64,000 nt of DNA. Source: Oscillospiraceae bacterium. GTDB taxonomy: Bacteria > Bacillota > Clostridia > Oscillospirales > Oscillospiraceae. The position numbers were made by a program, and so were the translations under genes. Below are positions 1 through 7,821 of this stretch, piece after piece; positions within the stretch are counted from its first letter, which is position 1; each line of letters starts with the position of its first letter. Below the pieces are notes generated by a model, which made no database searches, had not been told where the DNA came from, and saw nothing but the letters and a program-made list of their open reading frames with translations. Location of the stretch: NCBI GenBank assembly GCA_009780175.1, contig WRAO01000003.1, forward strand, positions 51,303 to 115,302, written 5' to 3'.

Positions 1-213
1 CCTTATGGCCTAATAGAAACATCAATATAGAGAAGAAACCAAATCCCTTTTGCCTTGCAAAGCAACTCATGCTATACTGAGACATACAACAGGATCCCAC
101 AGTATAATCATCTTCTAATAAATCTCTAATCCATCCAGCATAGCCATCTAATAATATCCTGCTATTCTATACTCACGAAACAAAACACAGAACATCACAC
201 AGGAGGAGATAGT
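1..213. other. Upstream region without a gene
   Basis: No coding frame here is convincing. The stretch holds a probable promoter (TTGCCT at 50-55, 17-base spacer, TATACT at 73-78) and a leader of about 130 bases that ends in the AGGAGGAG ribosome site of the DUF4342 gene. A long reading frame on the minus strand across 148-888 is antisense to that gene and was rejected. Confidence 0.6.
50..78 (+). promoter_or_regulatory. Probable sigma-A promoter of the DUF4342 gene
   Basis: TTGCCT (4 of 6 consensus) and TATACT are separated by exactly 17 bases. Transcription would start near base 85. The same TATACT -10 box recurs at several promoters in this window. Confidence 0.5.
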
Positions 214-855
214 ATGGATCGCATTGAAATGGTAGAAAAGCTCAGAGAGAAAGCTGGTGTCAGCTATGAAGAGGCGAAGGCTGCGCTGGAGGCCAGCGAT
301 TGGGACCTGCTCGACGCAGTAGTCCTGCTGGAAAAAGAAGGCAAAGTGCGCGACGCAGCTTACTCGACCAAGCGGAGCGCCAAGGACGAGCACAAACAGT
401 CGGGCGCGAAAGAAGAGAAACCGAAGGGCGAAGGGTTTGAAAAGTTCCTGCGCTTCTGCGGACGGATCATCCACAAGGGCAACACGAACAGCCTCGTGGT
501 CCTGCGCAACGGAGAGCGGAAGTTCAGCCTCCCAGTGACAGCATTCGCTTTGCTCCTGATCTTCGCCTTCTACTTCACCATCCCGCTCATCATCGTCAGC
601 TTGTTCTTCGGCTTCCACTACAAGTTTAGCGGGAAAGACCTGGGGAAAGATTCCATCAATAACGTCATGGAAAAAGCGACACATGCGGCTGAGGCTGTGA
701 AGAGAGAAGTTCAGAAGGAAATGAAGGACGACACAAAGACCCTCAAAGAAGAGCTCAAAGAGATGCAAGAGGAAATCAAGGCGGACCTCAAAGAAATCCA
801 AGAAGAGATTGATGAAATGCTCGAAGACTTGGAAGAGGACGAAGACAAGAAATAA
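214..855 (+). CDS. DUF4342-type membrane protein with N-terminal UBA-like helix and C-terminal coiled coil
   Basis: A 213-residue protein of unknown function. Residues 1-45 are a UBA/EF-Ts-like helical module (VSYEEAKAALEASDWDLLDA) of the kind placed in DUF4342. Residues about 106-133 form one membrane span, with a short conserved region before it (residues 72-105). Residues about 150-208 are a charged Lys/Glu-rich coiled coil ending in an acidic tail. The start is fixed by an AGGAGGAG ribosome site. Because it lies just upstream of a two-component system and in the same direction, it may be co-transcribed with it. The family has no firm role; a membrane-stress accessory is only a guess. Confidence 0.8.
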   Translation: MDRIEMVEKLREKAGVSYEEAKAALEASDWDLLDAVVLLEKEGKVRDAAYSTKRSAKDEHKQSGAKEEKPKGEGFEKFLRFCGRIIHKGNTNSLVVLRNGERKFSLPVTAFALLLIFAFYFTIPLIIVSLFFGFHYKFSGKDLGKDSINNVMEKATHAAEAVKREVQKEMKDDTKTLKEELKEMQEEIKADLKEIQEEIDEMLEDLEEDEDKK

Positions 856-860
856 GCACG

Positions 861-897
861 CATACCCCCTTGGCGCTCTTTGCGGCAAGGGGGTATG
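861..897 (+). promoter_or_regulatory. Intercistronic hairpin (12-bp perfect stem)
   Basis: CATACCCCCTTG (861-872) pairs perfectly with CAAGGGGGTATG (886-897) around a 13-base loop. No T-run follows; instead the AGGAGG of the response regulator (902-907) comes directly after it. It therefore looks like an mRNA-processing or partial-termination element between the DUF4342 gene and the two-component operon rather than a full terminator. Confidence 0.6.
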
Positions 898-912
898 CCA
901 AAGGAGGCAGCT

Positions 913-1611
913 ATGGCTACCAAAATTCTGGTCATTGAAGACGAAGAAAAGATCGCCCGTTTTATTGAACTAGAGCTCCAATATGAGGGCTACGAAGTCG
1001 AAAAAGCCGCCGAGGGCCGCCAGGGCTTAGAACTGGCGGAGTCGGGGGCGTATGATCTCGTGCTGCTCGACATCATGCTCCCGGGGCTGAACGGGGTCGA
1101 GATTTTGCGGCGGCTCCGGAAGTCGTCAACCGTCCCAGTGATTATGCTGACGGCGCGGGACGCGGTGATGGACAAAGTCTCCGGCCTCGATATGGGGGCG
1201 AATGACTATATCACCAAGCCTTTTGCCATAGAGGAACTATTGGCCAGAATCCGGGTGTGCCTCCGCAAACACGCGGCGAATGAGTCTGCACCGACGTCCG
1301 CCGGTAGTGCTTCCGAGCTTTCCGTGGGCAAACTGACACTCTGTCCAGATCGGCACGAGGTGAATTATGACGGCGCGGCAGTAGAGCTTACCAGCCGGGA
1401 ATTTTCTTTGCTCCAGACACTCCTAGAAAACAAGAATATCGTCCTCGGTCGAGACACGCTGCTCGAGCGGGTTTGGGGCTATGACTATATGGGTGAGACA
1501 AACGTGGTGGATGTCTACATCCGCTATCTGCGGGCCAAGATCGACGACAAGTTCGATGTGCGGCTCATCAAGACGATTCGCGGCGTGGGATATGTGGTGA
1601 AAGATGAGTAA
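913..1611 (+). CDS. PhoB/OmpR-family response regulator
   Basis: A 232-residue DNA-binding response regulator. The receiver domain (about 1-120) shows the acidic pair in VIEDEEK, the phospho-acceptor aspartate in LVLLDIMLPG and the lysine in ITKPF. The C-terminal winged helix (about 140-232) shows ELTSREFSLL, a VWGYD turn and IRGVGY, as in PhoB-type proteins. The ATG at 913 is chosen because AGGAGG lies at 902-907; longer starts at TTG 880 or ATG 895 have no ribosome site. It overlaps the histidine kinase gene by 8 bases, so the two are translationally coupled. The signal sensed is unknown. Confidence 0.92.
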   Translation: MATKILVIEDEEKIARFIELELQYEGYEVEKAAEGRQGLELAESGAYDLVLLDIMLPGLNGVEILRRLRKSSTVPVIMLTARDAVMDKVSGLDMGANDYITKPFAIEELLARIRVCLRKHAANESAPTSAGSASELSVGKLTLCPDRHEVNYDGAAVELTSREFSLLQTLLENKNIVLGRDTLLERVWGYDYMGETNVVDVYIRYLRAKIDDKFDVRLIKTIRGVGYVVKDE

Positions 1612-2746
1612 AAAAGAGGTGCAGAAAATGGGTTCCATTGCCGGGCGGATCAATCGGCTCTGGGTGTGGCGGCTCTTTTGGATCTTTTTTCTTATCAATC
1701 TGATTCTATTTTCCGGAATGGCCTATCAGATGGGCGGGATAGATCTGATTCTCGATTACGAGCGGCTTGCGGAGGAACTGGCGTTCCTCTATATTCCAGT
1801 CTTCGCGATTCAGGCCCTTATTTTGTTCTGGCAACTTCTGTTTGGCACAGGGCGTATCCGAAAACTGCTCAAACCCCTACACGACATGGCGGCGACAGCC
1901 GATCACCTCAGCGCGGCGGTCCAGCAGGGCGAGGAGAAATTCTACACCTTGGAGACCGCCATCAGCCAGATCAGCCCCACACAGGCAGACCGCCTCGAGA
2001 CGGGCATGAGCGACCTTGCTGGGCTCGAGCAAGCGGTGAACAGTCTGCTCGAGCGGATGCGGGAGAACTACCGCCAACAGGCGCGCTTCGTGTCGGACGC
2101 TTCGCATGAACTCCGCACGCCGATCGCAGTCATCCAGGGCTATGTCAATATGCTCGACCGTTGGGGCAAAGAAGACGAGAAGATCCTGGAGGAATCGATC
2201 CAGGCGATCCAGAGCGAATCGGCCCATATGCAGCGGCTGGTAGAGCAGCTTTTGTTTCTTGCCCGGGGCGACATCGGCAAGACGCAGTTCGAACGAAAGC
2301 CAGTCGACCTAGTGGCGATGATGAAGGAAGTCTATGATGAGTCCGGCATGATTGACAGTGACCACGAGTATCGGCTCATCGTCCCGGAGGAACCAGTAGA
2401 GACAGTGGGAGACCCGGGGCTCCTCAAGCAAGTGGCCCGCATTCTCACCGACAACGCGGTGAAGTATAGCCCGACAGGGTCGAAAATCACCCTCAAAGCA
2501 GGCCAACATACGGATGGAGCGCCATACTTCCAAGTCCAAGACGAAGGCCGAGGTATGGGCGCGGAAGACGTACCGCATATCTTTGAGCGGTTTTACCGAT
2601 CAGATAGCTCCCGAACCAAAAGCACCGGCGGCACAGGCCTCGGATTATCCATCGCCAAGTGGATCGTGGATAAACACGGCGGACATTTCGATGTGTTGAC
2701 CTGGGATGGGCTAGGGGCAAGGATTACGGTGAATCTACCGGAGTAG
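1604..2746 (+). CDS. Sensor histidine kinase (HisKA/HATPase_c)
   Basis: A 380-residue membrane kinase paired with the upstream regulator. There are two membrane spans (about 20-41 and 60-81) with only about 18 residues between them, so the external sensing loop is minimal. The dimerisation helix carries the phospho-accepting His168 in SHELRTP. The ATP-binding domain shows DNAVKYSP (N box), DEGRGMG (G1), FERFYR (F box) and GTGLGLSIA (G2). The tiny external loop suggests that the sensor reads the membrane or a partner protein, possibly the DUF4342 membrane protein encoded upstream (inference). Confidence 0.92.
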   Translation: MSKKEVQKMGSIAGRINRLWVWRLFWIFFLINLILFSGMAYQMGGIDLILDYERLAEELAFLYIPVFAIQALILFWQLLFGTGRIRKLLKPLHDMAATADHLSAAVQQGEEKFYTLETAISQISPTQADRLETGMSDLAGLEQAVNSLLERMRENYRQQARFVSDASHELRTPIAVIQGYVNMLDRWGKEDEKILEESIQAIQSESAHMQRLVEQLLFLARGDIGKTQFERKPVDLVAMMKEVYDESGMIDSDHEYRLIVPEEPVETVGDPGLLKQVARILTDNAVKYSPTGSKITLKAGQHTDGAPYFQVQDEGRGMGAEDVPHIFERFYRSDSSRTKSTGGTGLGLSIAKWIVDKHGGHFDVLTWDGLGARITVNLPE

Positions 2747-3220
2747 AGATGCCTTCTGGTTTTGTTCGTTTTCAAAAGGACTACTCCCTTTGATGGGGGT
2801 GGTCCTTTTGCTTTGCCTTGCGGATGCCATAGAACTGTTCGATGCAGCCAATTGGCTCAACTGCTTAAGGGCAACCGAATGGTTTCTCTTAAAAATCTCT
2901 TTCTCTTGACTATGCTGCACAACGAAACAGAATCTCACAGTTTTCGCCTCGGCCAATGGAAGGAAAGGCAGTGCAAAAGCACAGCACAAAACGTGTATAC
3001 CCGAAAGAAATAGCCTTTCCGTTTATCTACGGCGTCAACATCTTAGCGCAATCATTCCGATCCGCAATCAACAGCAGAGAAAATCAAATGGTTGTCTGAA
3101 CCTCATGCGAATTCACACCAAAACACAGAAAACCCCGAAACATTCAATACCAAAATCGAAACGTTCGGGATCTTTCTATCTGAGACAGTGTTGCCATACC
3201 GGGAAGGGGCATGGGTCTTT
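2747..3220. other. Intergenic region with one terminator, otherwise empty
   Basis: This stretch separates the plus-strand kinase from the minus-strand citC, so the two genes converge here. After the hairpin at 2774-2809 no supported gene, RNA or repeat was recognised. Short open frames lack ribosome sites and show no protein-like composition. Confidence 0.5.
2774..2809 (+). terminator. Terminator of the two-component operon
   Basis: AAAAGGACTACTCCC pairs with GGGGGTGGTCCTTTT (15 pairs, two of them G-U) around a 6-base loop. The stem ends in TTTT and is followed by the T-rich GCTTTGCC. The A/T ends make it potentially bidirectional, so it may also stop transcripts from the citC side. Confidence 0.7.
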
Positions 3221-4261
3221 TTAGTAGTGCACAACATCTGCCTCGGCTTGGATGCGCTCGATCACGCGCTGTCCGCTCTCGCTGGAGAAATAGCGGTATG
3301 TGCTTTCCGGCACAAGATCTTTTGTATCGGCGATCTGCCCGTTTTGGAGGAGCTTTCGTACCCTGGAAGCGCTGATCGGCATACCGTTGTGTTCGAGGCG
3401 CGGCACGACGGTACACTCGATTCCGCGAAGCGGTAGAGATGTATGCATAGTTTGATTATACAGCCCTGTTACGACGCTGAAGGGCTCCTCTCCGACATAG
3501 CGCCGGGTAACACCTGCCGCCGCCGCAATTTGTCCAAAGATGGCGAGGTCCAGCTTCGCCTGTGTTTCTATGGCCGAGGCCTCATCTTGCAAAAAATAGG
3601 ATGGAAACACGGCGCTTGAAATCATATAGCTCTCGGTTGGGTGCAGGTGGACATTTGAGAGGTCGGCAGTGCCTTCTTGGATCAGCCTCCACCGGTCGGC
3701 GAAGGGGAAGAGGGAGAGGTCTTCCGAAACCACGAATAGGTGCACGGTATCGTTTTCAGATGCGGTGCGCTCCACCAAATGTCTGTGTCCGCGGGTGAAG
3801 GGATTGCAGTTCATCACGAGTGCCGCAGTTTTGCCGGATGTTCTCAATTGTCTTAACTTGTCCAGATAGCGATCAAAGCCGTTTTTCAGATTTTCCATCA
3901 ACAGGGCATGACAGTCTACCCGTGCGACTTCATGGAAGCCGAGGGCGGAAAAGATGGTGGCATTTTCGGGTTTTGTGTATAAGAACAAATGCCGCACCCC
4001 GCGCGCCATCTGCTGTTCGACAAGGTGACTTACGATCGGGGCCATGAGTCCCTCGCCTTGATAGGCGTTGTCCACCGCGAGGCAGCGCAGGGTATTTCCA
4101 AAAAATGCTCCACCGGCAATGAGTTGATAGTTCTCGTCATAGATGCCGGCGATGTATTCTAAGTTGTTGTCTCGTTTGATACCAGACCGCTTCAAAAGGC
4201 GATCAAACGCCGTCTGACCTCTCTTGTCATTCGGGGAGATTTCACTGATGATTCGCGCCAT
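3221..4261 (-). CDS. citC: [Citrate (pro-3S)-lyase] ligase, acetate:SH-CitD ligase
   Basis: CitC activates citrate lyase, and the related citramalate lyase, by ATP-dependent acetylation of the thiol on the prosthetic group of the acyl carrier protein. The 346-residue product has the usual two parts. An N-terminal GNAT-like domain (about 1-125) contains AYQGEGLMAPI and ENATIFSALGF. The C-terminal cytidylyltransferase-like domain (about 145-330) has an FTRGH nucleotide-binding motif (155-159) and ISASRVRK near the end. The start at 4261 follows GAGGA. It lies 10 bases after the citXG stop and is the last gene of gntR-citXG-citC. Distinguishing a citrate from a citramalate enzyme is not possible from this gene alone. 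Confidence 0.92.
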   Translation of the reverse strand: MARIISEISPNDKRGQTAFDRLLKRSGIKRDNNLEYIAGIYDENYQLIAGGAFFGNTLRCLAVDNAYQGEGLMAPIVSHLVEQQMARGVRHLFLYTKPENATIFSALGFHEVARVDCHALLMENLKNGFDRYLDKLRQLRTSGKTAALVMNCNPFTRGHRHLVERTASENDTVHLFVVSEDLSLFPFADRWRLIQEGTADLSNVHLHPTESYMISSAVFPSYFLQDEASAIETQAKLDLAIFGQIAAAAGVTRRYVGEEPFSVVTGLYNQTMHTSLPLRGIECTVVPRLEHNGMPISASRVRKLLQNGQIADTKDLVPESTYRYFSSESGQRVIERIQAEADVVHY

Positions 4262-4271
4262 AAGGATTTCC

Positions 4272-5630
4272 TCACTTTGTAATAAAGTGCAACAGATAGG
4301 TGACAGCGAGCAAATCGGCGCTGCCTCCGGGGCTGAGATTCCTCTGGATGCACCACAAATCCAGGTCGGCGGCATATGCGAGGATGGCCTCCTGATCTGG
4401 TTGGGTGGTTAAGAACTCCAAAAGACGGTCTTGCAAGAGCTTTAGCGAGCTAAGGCCGCCGCGACGGATGAGGTTGGTGTCTTCGACATGGGCCATCAGA
4501 TGGAGCAATGTCGCTATGCCAGCCTCACCCAGCGAATATCCCTCTGCGAGAGAATGCCGCAAAGCTGGAAGGCCCCAAAGACGCACAGAGGGAAATCCTG
4601 CCGCGGCCTCTCCACGGATGCCGGTGAGCCCGTATTTTACAAAAATCTCCTCACCGTGGGTAGACACCGTCTGTGGCGTGAGCGCGCCCAGATCGCTTTG
4701 CATGGCAGGGGCGGCGATTCTCGCAGCGGCGCTCAAGATCGTGTCGGGGTCCGAGATCGGAAGTCCCAAATATCCCGAGGCGGCGGCAAGGATGCCCAAC
4801 GAGAAAATGGCCCCCTTGTGCGTGTTAACACCCCCGGTTGTGGCGAACATTTCAGCCTCGGCTTGTATTCCATGGCTACGCAGGAGCGGCAGCAAGTCCT
4901 CTGCCGGGAGAGCGCGGTTCAATGCGCCGATTTTTGCCATTGCGTGAAAGTGAGGGCCCAGCGCGATGGCGCTGTCCAGAAATGTAAAGAAATTCATATC
5001 TGAATGGGCGCCGTTGTTGAAACGATCTACCAGACCGGGTTTTGGGGTGGCGGAGAGCTCATAGAGCAGGGCGGAAAGCGCGTGTTTTGCAATCTGCTGG
5101 GCGTCTTCTTCGACAAAATAGGCATCCAGCATAGCCTCCGTGCGGCAAACAATCTCCTCCAGCGGATGCAGGCGCTCTCGTGCGCAATTTGGACCGGCAT
5201 TGCCGCAGATCAAACACCCTCGTTCGGAGAAACCAAGTGTACGGCGGGAGAGTTGTTGTCCGTCGCCGTTGAGGATGTCAATGTCAAACAAACGGCCCAG
5301 CGGATGTTTCTCCTCTAAGTCTGTGCATATTGTTTTTAGTTCCTCTGCACTACCCTTCACCGCCCAAAGCGCGGCGAGGCCCGTTTTCTCGTCGGTTCCG
5401 ATACACTCCAACACCGAAAAACCCTTTTGCTTGAGCATTGCTTCAATTTGTACTTTCCCAACAGAAAAACAGCGGTCCGCACGGGAAAAACGTTTGATTG
5501 GTCCCGCGATATTGAGCGTATAGCTCACAAGCGGAGCGCCATATTTAGCAAGAAGCGTACGCTGGCGCAAGGCACGTTCATCGCGCGCCTCAGCCATATC
5601 CCAAACGCTCACTTGGTCCGCTTTGTCCAT
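4272..5630 (-). CDS. citXG: Fused CitX-CitG: prosthetic-group transferase and triphosphoribosyl-dephospho-CoA synthase
   Basis: A 452-residue fusion of the two enzymes that make and attach the citrate-lyase cofactor. Residues about 1-170 resemble CitX, which transfers 2'-(5''-phosphoribosyl)-3'-dephospho-CoA to the serine of CitD; GRLFDIDI and the cysteine-rich CLICGNAGPNC are typical. Residues about 180-452 resemble CitG, which makes the triphosphoribosyl precursor from ATP and dephospho-CoA (SATPKPGLVDR, GGVNTHKGAIFSLG, VEDTNLIRRGG). The start at 5630 is preceded by GAAGG; an alternative ATG at 5651 lacks a clear ribosome site. Fused citXG genes are known in other bacteria. A hairpin separates it from gntR upstream. 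Confidence 0.9.
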   Translation of the reverse strand: MDKADQVSVWDMAEARDERALRQRTLLAKYGAPLVSYTLNIAGPIKRFSRADRCFSVGKVQIEAMLKQKGFSVLECIGTDEKTGLAALWAVKGSAEELKTICTDLEEKHPLGRLFDIDILNGDGQQLSRRTLGFSERGCLICGNAGPNCARERLHPLEEIVCRTEAMLDAYFVEEDAQQIAKHALSALLYELSATPKPGLVDRFNNGAHSDMNFFTFLDSAIALGPHFHAMAKIGALNRALPAEDLLPLLRSHGIQAEAEMFATTGGVNTHKGAIFSLGILAAASGYLGLPISDPDTILSAAARIAAPAMQSDLGALTPQTVSTHGEEIFVKYGLTGIRGEAAAGFPSVRLWGLPALRHSLAEGYSLGEAGIATLLHLMAHVEDTNLIRRGGLSSLKLLQDRLLEFLTTQPDQEAILAYAADLDLWCIQRNLSPGGSADLLAVTYLLHFITK

Positions 5631-5667
5631 ACAACTGCCTTCATCTTTCATCTGTTTCACTAGAAAG

Positions 5668-5707
5668 AGGCTACCCGTGCGACCTTGCCGACGCGCGCGG
5701 GTAGCCT
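5668..5707 (-). terminator. Hairpin between gntR and citXG
   Basis: AGGCTACCCG (5668-5677) pairs with CGGGTAGCCT (5698-5707), extended inward by GC-rich pairs. Read on the minus strand it begins 8 bases after the gntR stop and precedes citXG, so it probably attenuates read-through from gntR. On the plus strand it is followed by a stronger T-run. Confidence 0.65.
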
Positions 5708-5715
5708 TTTTAAAT

Positions 5716-6387
5716 TCAGGGTTTGTCAGACTCATCCTGCTTTGGTTCTAGGCCCTCCAGCACTTGGGCGGCATTTTGTATGTGCTGGATGGTGAGTTGA
5801 TACGCTAACGCTTCATTCCCCATCGCAATTGCCGTTACAATTTCACGGTGCTCCCTTTGCGCCTCAGGTCGACGTACCGGTTTGAGATAGGTCGCTACCA
5901 GCATGCGACACAATGTCTCCCGCAGGCTTTTGGCGAGACCTTCGAGAACAGGGGCATCGGCGATTTTGGATAGCATGTGGTTGTATTGATCTATATAGTC
6001 CGAGACTGCTTCGGGGGTGGTGGCGGTTTCTGCCTTGTCCAGCAGCACGCACAGATGCTTAATATCCTCAGGCGTTGCATTGCGCGCCGCGTGTTTGGCG
6101 AGGAGCGCTTCCACATTCGCACGGATTTCGTAAATGTCTCCGATTTCATCGGCAGGGATTTCCGCTATGACAACTCCTTTGTGCGGGTGATAGCGAACCA
6201 TTTTCTCTACTTCCAGTTTGCGCAAAGCCTCGCGCACTGGCGTACGGCTGGTGCCCATCTCACTGGCGAGCTGCTCTTCCGCGAGGCGCTCCCCCGGGCG
6301 CAAGTCTCCCCGAAGAATGGCCTTGCGGATTTGCTGATAGACAACATCCCGGATTGGTTGCATCCGGTGGGATTCGATTTTTTTCAT
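5716..6387 (-). CDS. GntR-family (FCD) regulator of the citrate/citramalate-lyase locus
   Basis: A 223-residue repressor. The N-terminal winged helix (about 10-70) shows LRPGERLAEEQLASEMG and SRTPVREALRKLE. The C-terminal FCD ligand-binding domain (about 80-205) supplies the acid- and histidine-rich pocket typical of regulators that sense carboxylates. The ATG at 6387 follows AAAGGA; upstream codons in frame run through the promoter. It is transcribed divergently from citDEF. Operator-like sequences built on TGTATCC lie at the presumed start sites of both promoters (6435-6451 and 6583-6597), consistent with repression of both arms, its own included. The effector is likely a tri- or dicarboxylate (inference). 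Confidence 0.9.
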   Translation of the reverse strand: MKKIESHRMQPIRDVVYQQIRKAILRGDLRPGERLAEEQLASEMGTSRTPVREALRKLEVEKMVRYHPHKGVVIAEIPADEIGDIYEIRANVEALLAKHAARNATPEDIKHLCVLLDKAETATTPEAVSDYIDQYNHMLSKIADAPVLEGLAKSLRETLCRMLVATYLKPVRRPEAQREHREIVTAIAMGNEALAYQLTIQHIQNAAQVLEGLEPKQDESDKP

Positions 6388-6434
6388 GGTATGATCCTTT
6401 GCTATTTCAAGTTTAGAACGACGTCTTTTCTGAA

Positions 6435-6451
6435 TTGGATACAGGATACAA
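6435..6451. promoter_or_regulatory. Operator-like site 1 (gntR side)
   Basis: On the minus strand it reads TTGTATCCTGTATCCAA, an imperfect palindrome (6 of 8 pairs) with two TGTATCC units. It lies 8 bases downstream of the minus-strand -10 box, at the presumed start of gntR transcription. Confidence 0.6.
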
Positions 6452-6459
6452 GATAATGT

Positions 6460-6488
6460 ATTATATAATATATCATATTCAAAAACAA
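6460..6488 (-). promoter_or_regulatory. gntR-citXG-citC promoter
   Basis: On the minus strand TTGTTT (6488-6483), a 17-base spacer and TATAAT (6465-6460). The -10 box is perfect; the -35 box is weak. Operator-like site 1 follows immediately. Confidence 0.6.
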
Positions 6489-6547
6489 TAGTGAATTCAT
6501 ACAAAATCGCGGTTCAAAATTAGGAGGATATCATATCTTGACAGAAC

Positions 6548-6576
6548 TTGACATTCGAACTATTATAATGAAGTGA
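6548..6576 (+). promoter_or_regulatory. citDEF-tct promoter
   Basis: TTGACA at 6548-6553 is followed by a 17-base spacer and TATTAT at 6571-6576; TATAAT also occurs in register at 6574-6579. A second TTGACA lies at 6538-6543. Transcription would start near 6583, on top of operator-like site 2. Confidence 0.75.
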
Positions 6577-6582
6577 ATGAAT

Positions 6583-6597
6583 TGTATCCAGGATACA
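6583..6597. promoter_or_regulatory. Operator-like site 2 (citD side), perfect palindrome
   Basis: TGTATCCAGGATACA is a perfect 7-1-7 palindrome. It shares the TGTATCC half-site with site 1 and covers the likely transcription start of citDEF, so a bound GntR protein would block this promoter. Confidence 0.7.
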
Positions 6598-6625
6598 TGA
6601 TGAATGGGAAGGAGGTGGTAGAGAA

Positions 6626-6925
6626 GTGGAAATCAAGAGAATGGCCATGGCTGGAACATTAGAATCCAGCGATGTGCAGATTACCATTGAACCAGGAAAC
6701 GGTACAATAGCAGTTCAGATTGACAGCATCGTGCTCAACCAATACGGAAGACAAATCAAGGCGGTCGTACTGCGAACTTTGGAAGATATGGGTGTCACAT
6801 CAGCAAATGTTACAGTTGTAGATAAAGGCGCGCTTGATTGTACGATACGCGCTCGCGCAGAGTGCGCCGTGTATAGGGCCTCTGAATTTGAAGAGCAGAT
6901 ACCTTGGGGAGGTGTGGCAAGATGA
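6626..6925 (+). CDS. citD: Citrate lyase acyl carrier protein (gamma subunit)
   Basis: A 99-residue carrier protein that holds the phosphoribosyl-dephospho-CoA arm on which acetyl and citryl (or citramalyl) thioesters are exchanged. GTG at 6626 is the start: AAGGAGGTGG lies 9 bases upstream, and with this start the cofactor-bearing serine in GTLESSD falls at residue 14, its known position in CitD. The ATG codons at 6641 and 6647 lie too far from the ribosome site. Its stop overlaps the citE start (ATGA). First gene of the plus arm. Confidence 0.93.
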   Translation: MEIKRMAMAGTLESSDVQITIEPGNGTIAVQIDSIVLNQYGRQIKAVVLRTLEDMGVTSANVTVVDKGALDCTIRARAECAVYRASEFEEQIPWGGVAR

Positions 6926-7821
6926 AAGGAAAAAATCGACTGCGCCGCACACTGATGTTCGTCAGCGCCCAGACGCCAGGTCTTGTGAAAGAGGCCTACA
7001 TATACGGGGCGGACAGCATCATACTGGATCTGGAAGATGCGGTGGCAGAAAATCAGAAAGATGCAGCAAGGTTCTCACTTTATCACGCCTTAAAGACCGT
7101 TGACTTTATGGGTGCAGAGCGCATTGTGCGAATCAATGGAATGGACACGCCGCACTGGAAAGAAGACATCCGTGCCGCAGTAGCCGGCGGGGCCGACGTC
7201 ATTCGGATACCGAAGTGCGACTCGGCGGCAGATGTTGTGGCAGTAGAGCAATATATCAAGGCGGTGGAACTGGAATTCAACCGTCCGGATGCGGGCACGC
7301 TGATTATGGCGGCGATGGAAAGCCCTAAGGCTGTGTTGCGCGCGGAGGAAATTTGCACCGCGAGTGAGCGTTTGGTCGGTATCGCGTTATCCGGCGGCGA
7401 TTTCCGTAAGAGCATGCAGACGAAGTACTACCCGAGCGGGAACGAAATCCTTGCGGCGCGGGGATTGTTACTGCTTGCCGCTCGCGCCGCCGGTGTGCAA
7501 TGCTATGACACCATATTCTCAGACCTCAACGACATGGAAGGATTCCGTGTCGAAACGGTAACCGGGAAAGAGATGGGGTTCGATGGCAAATCGGTCGTTT
7601 CGCCCCGGCAAATACAGGTCGTCCACGAAGTGTTCGCGCCAAGCGAAAAGGAAATGATCGAAGCCGAACGGACTGTCCGCGCCATCCGAGAAAACGCCGA
7701 GCGAGGCATCGGGATATTTACCCTTGACGGGAAAATGCTAGACGTCGCCTTTCTACCTGGCGCAGAAAGAGTTCTGGAACTTGCAAAAGCGTCGGGGCTA
7801 TACAAGGGGGACTTAGTATGA
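6922..7821 (+). CDS. citE: Citrate/citramalate lyase beta subunit (CitE family)
   Basis: A 299-residue TIM-barrel lyase that cleaves the carrier-bound citryl (or citramalyl) thioester to acetyl-carrier and oxaloacetate (or pyruvate). Family motifs present are SIILDLEDAVA, VVRVNG-like IVRINGMD, MAAMESP (metal-binding glutamate), a GFDGKS loop and SPRQI. The usual GAED motif reads SGGD: the aspartate is kept but the preceding residues differ. ATG at 6922 overlaps the citD stop and follows GGGGAGGTG. Whether the keto product is oxaloacetate or pyruvate cannot be read directly; the change in this loop and the nearby methylaspartate gene make citramalate a serious alternative. Confidence 0.88.
   Translation: MKGKNRLRRTLMFVSAQTPGLVKEAYIYGADSIILDLEDAVAENQKDAARFSLYHALKTVDFMGAERIVRINGMDTPHWKEDIRAAVAGGADVIRIPKCDSAADVVAVEQYIKAVELEFNRPDAGTLIMAAMESPKAVLRAEEICTASERLVGIALSGGDFRKSMQTKYYPSGNEILAARGLLLLAARAAGVQCYDTIFSDLNDMEGFRVETVTGKEMGFDGKSVVSPRQIQVVHEVFAPSEKEMIEAERTVRAIRENAERGIGIFTLDGKMLDVAFLPGAERVLELAKASGLYKGDLV

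Noticed and set aside
148..888. 246-codon open frame on the minus strand over the DUF4342 gene
   Set aside because: It is antisense to a gene with a strong ribosome site, clear domains and a coiled coil; its Phe/Leu-rich product is the usual mirror of Lys/Glu-rich coding.
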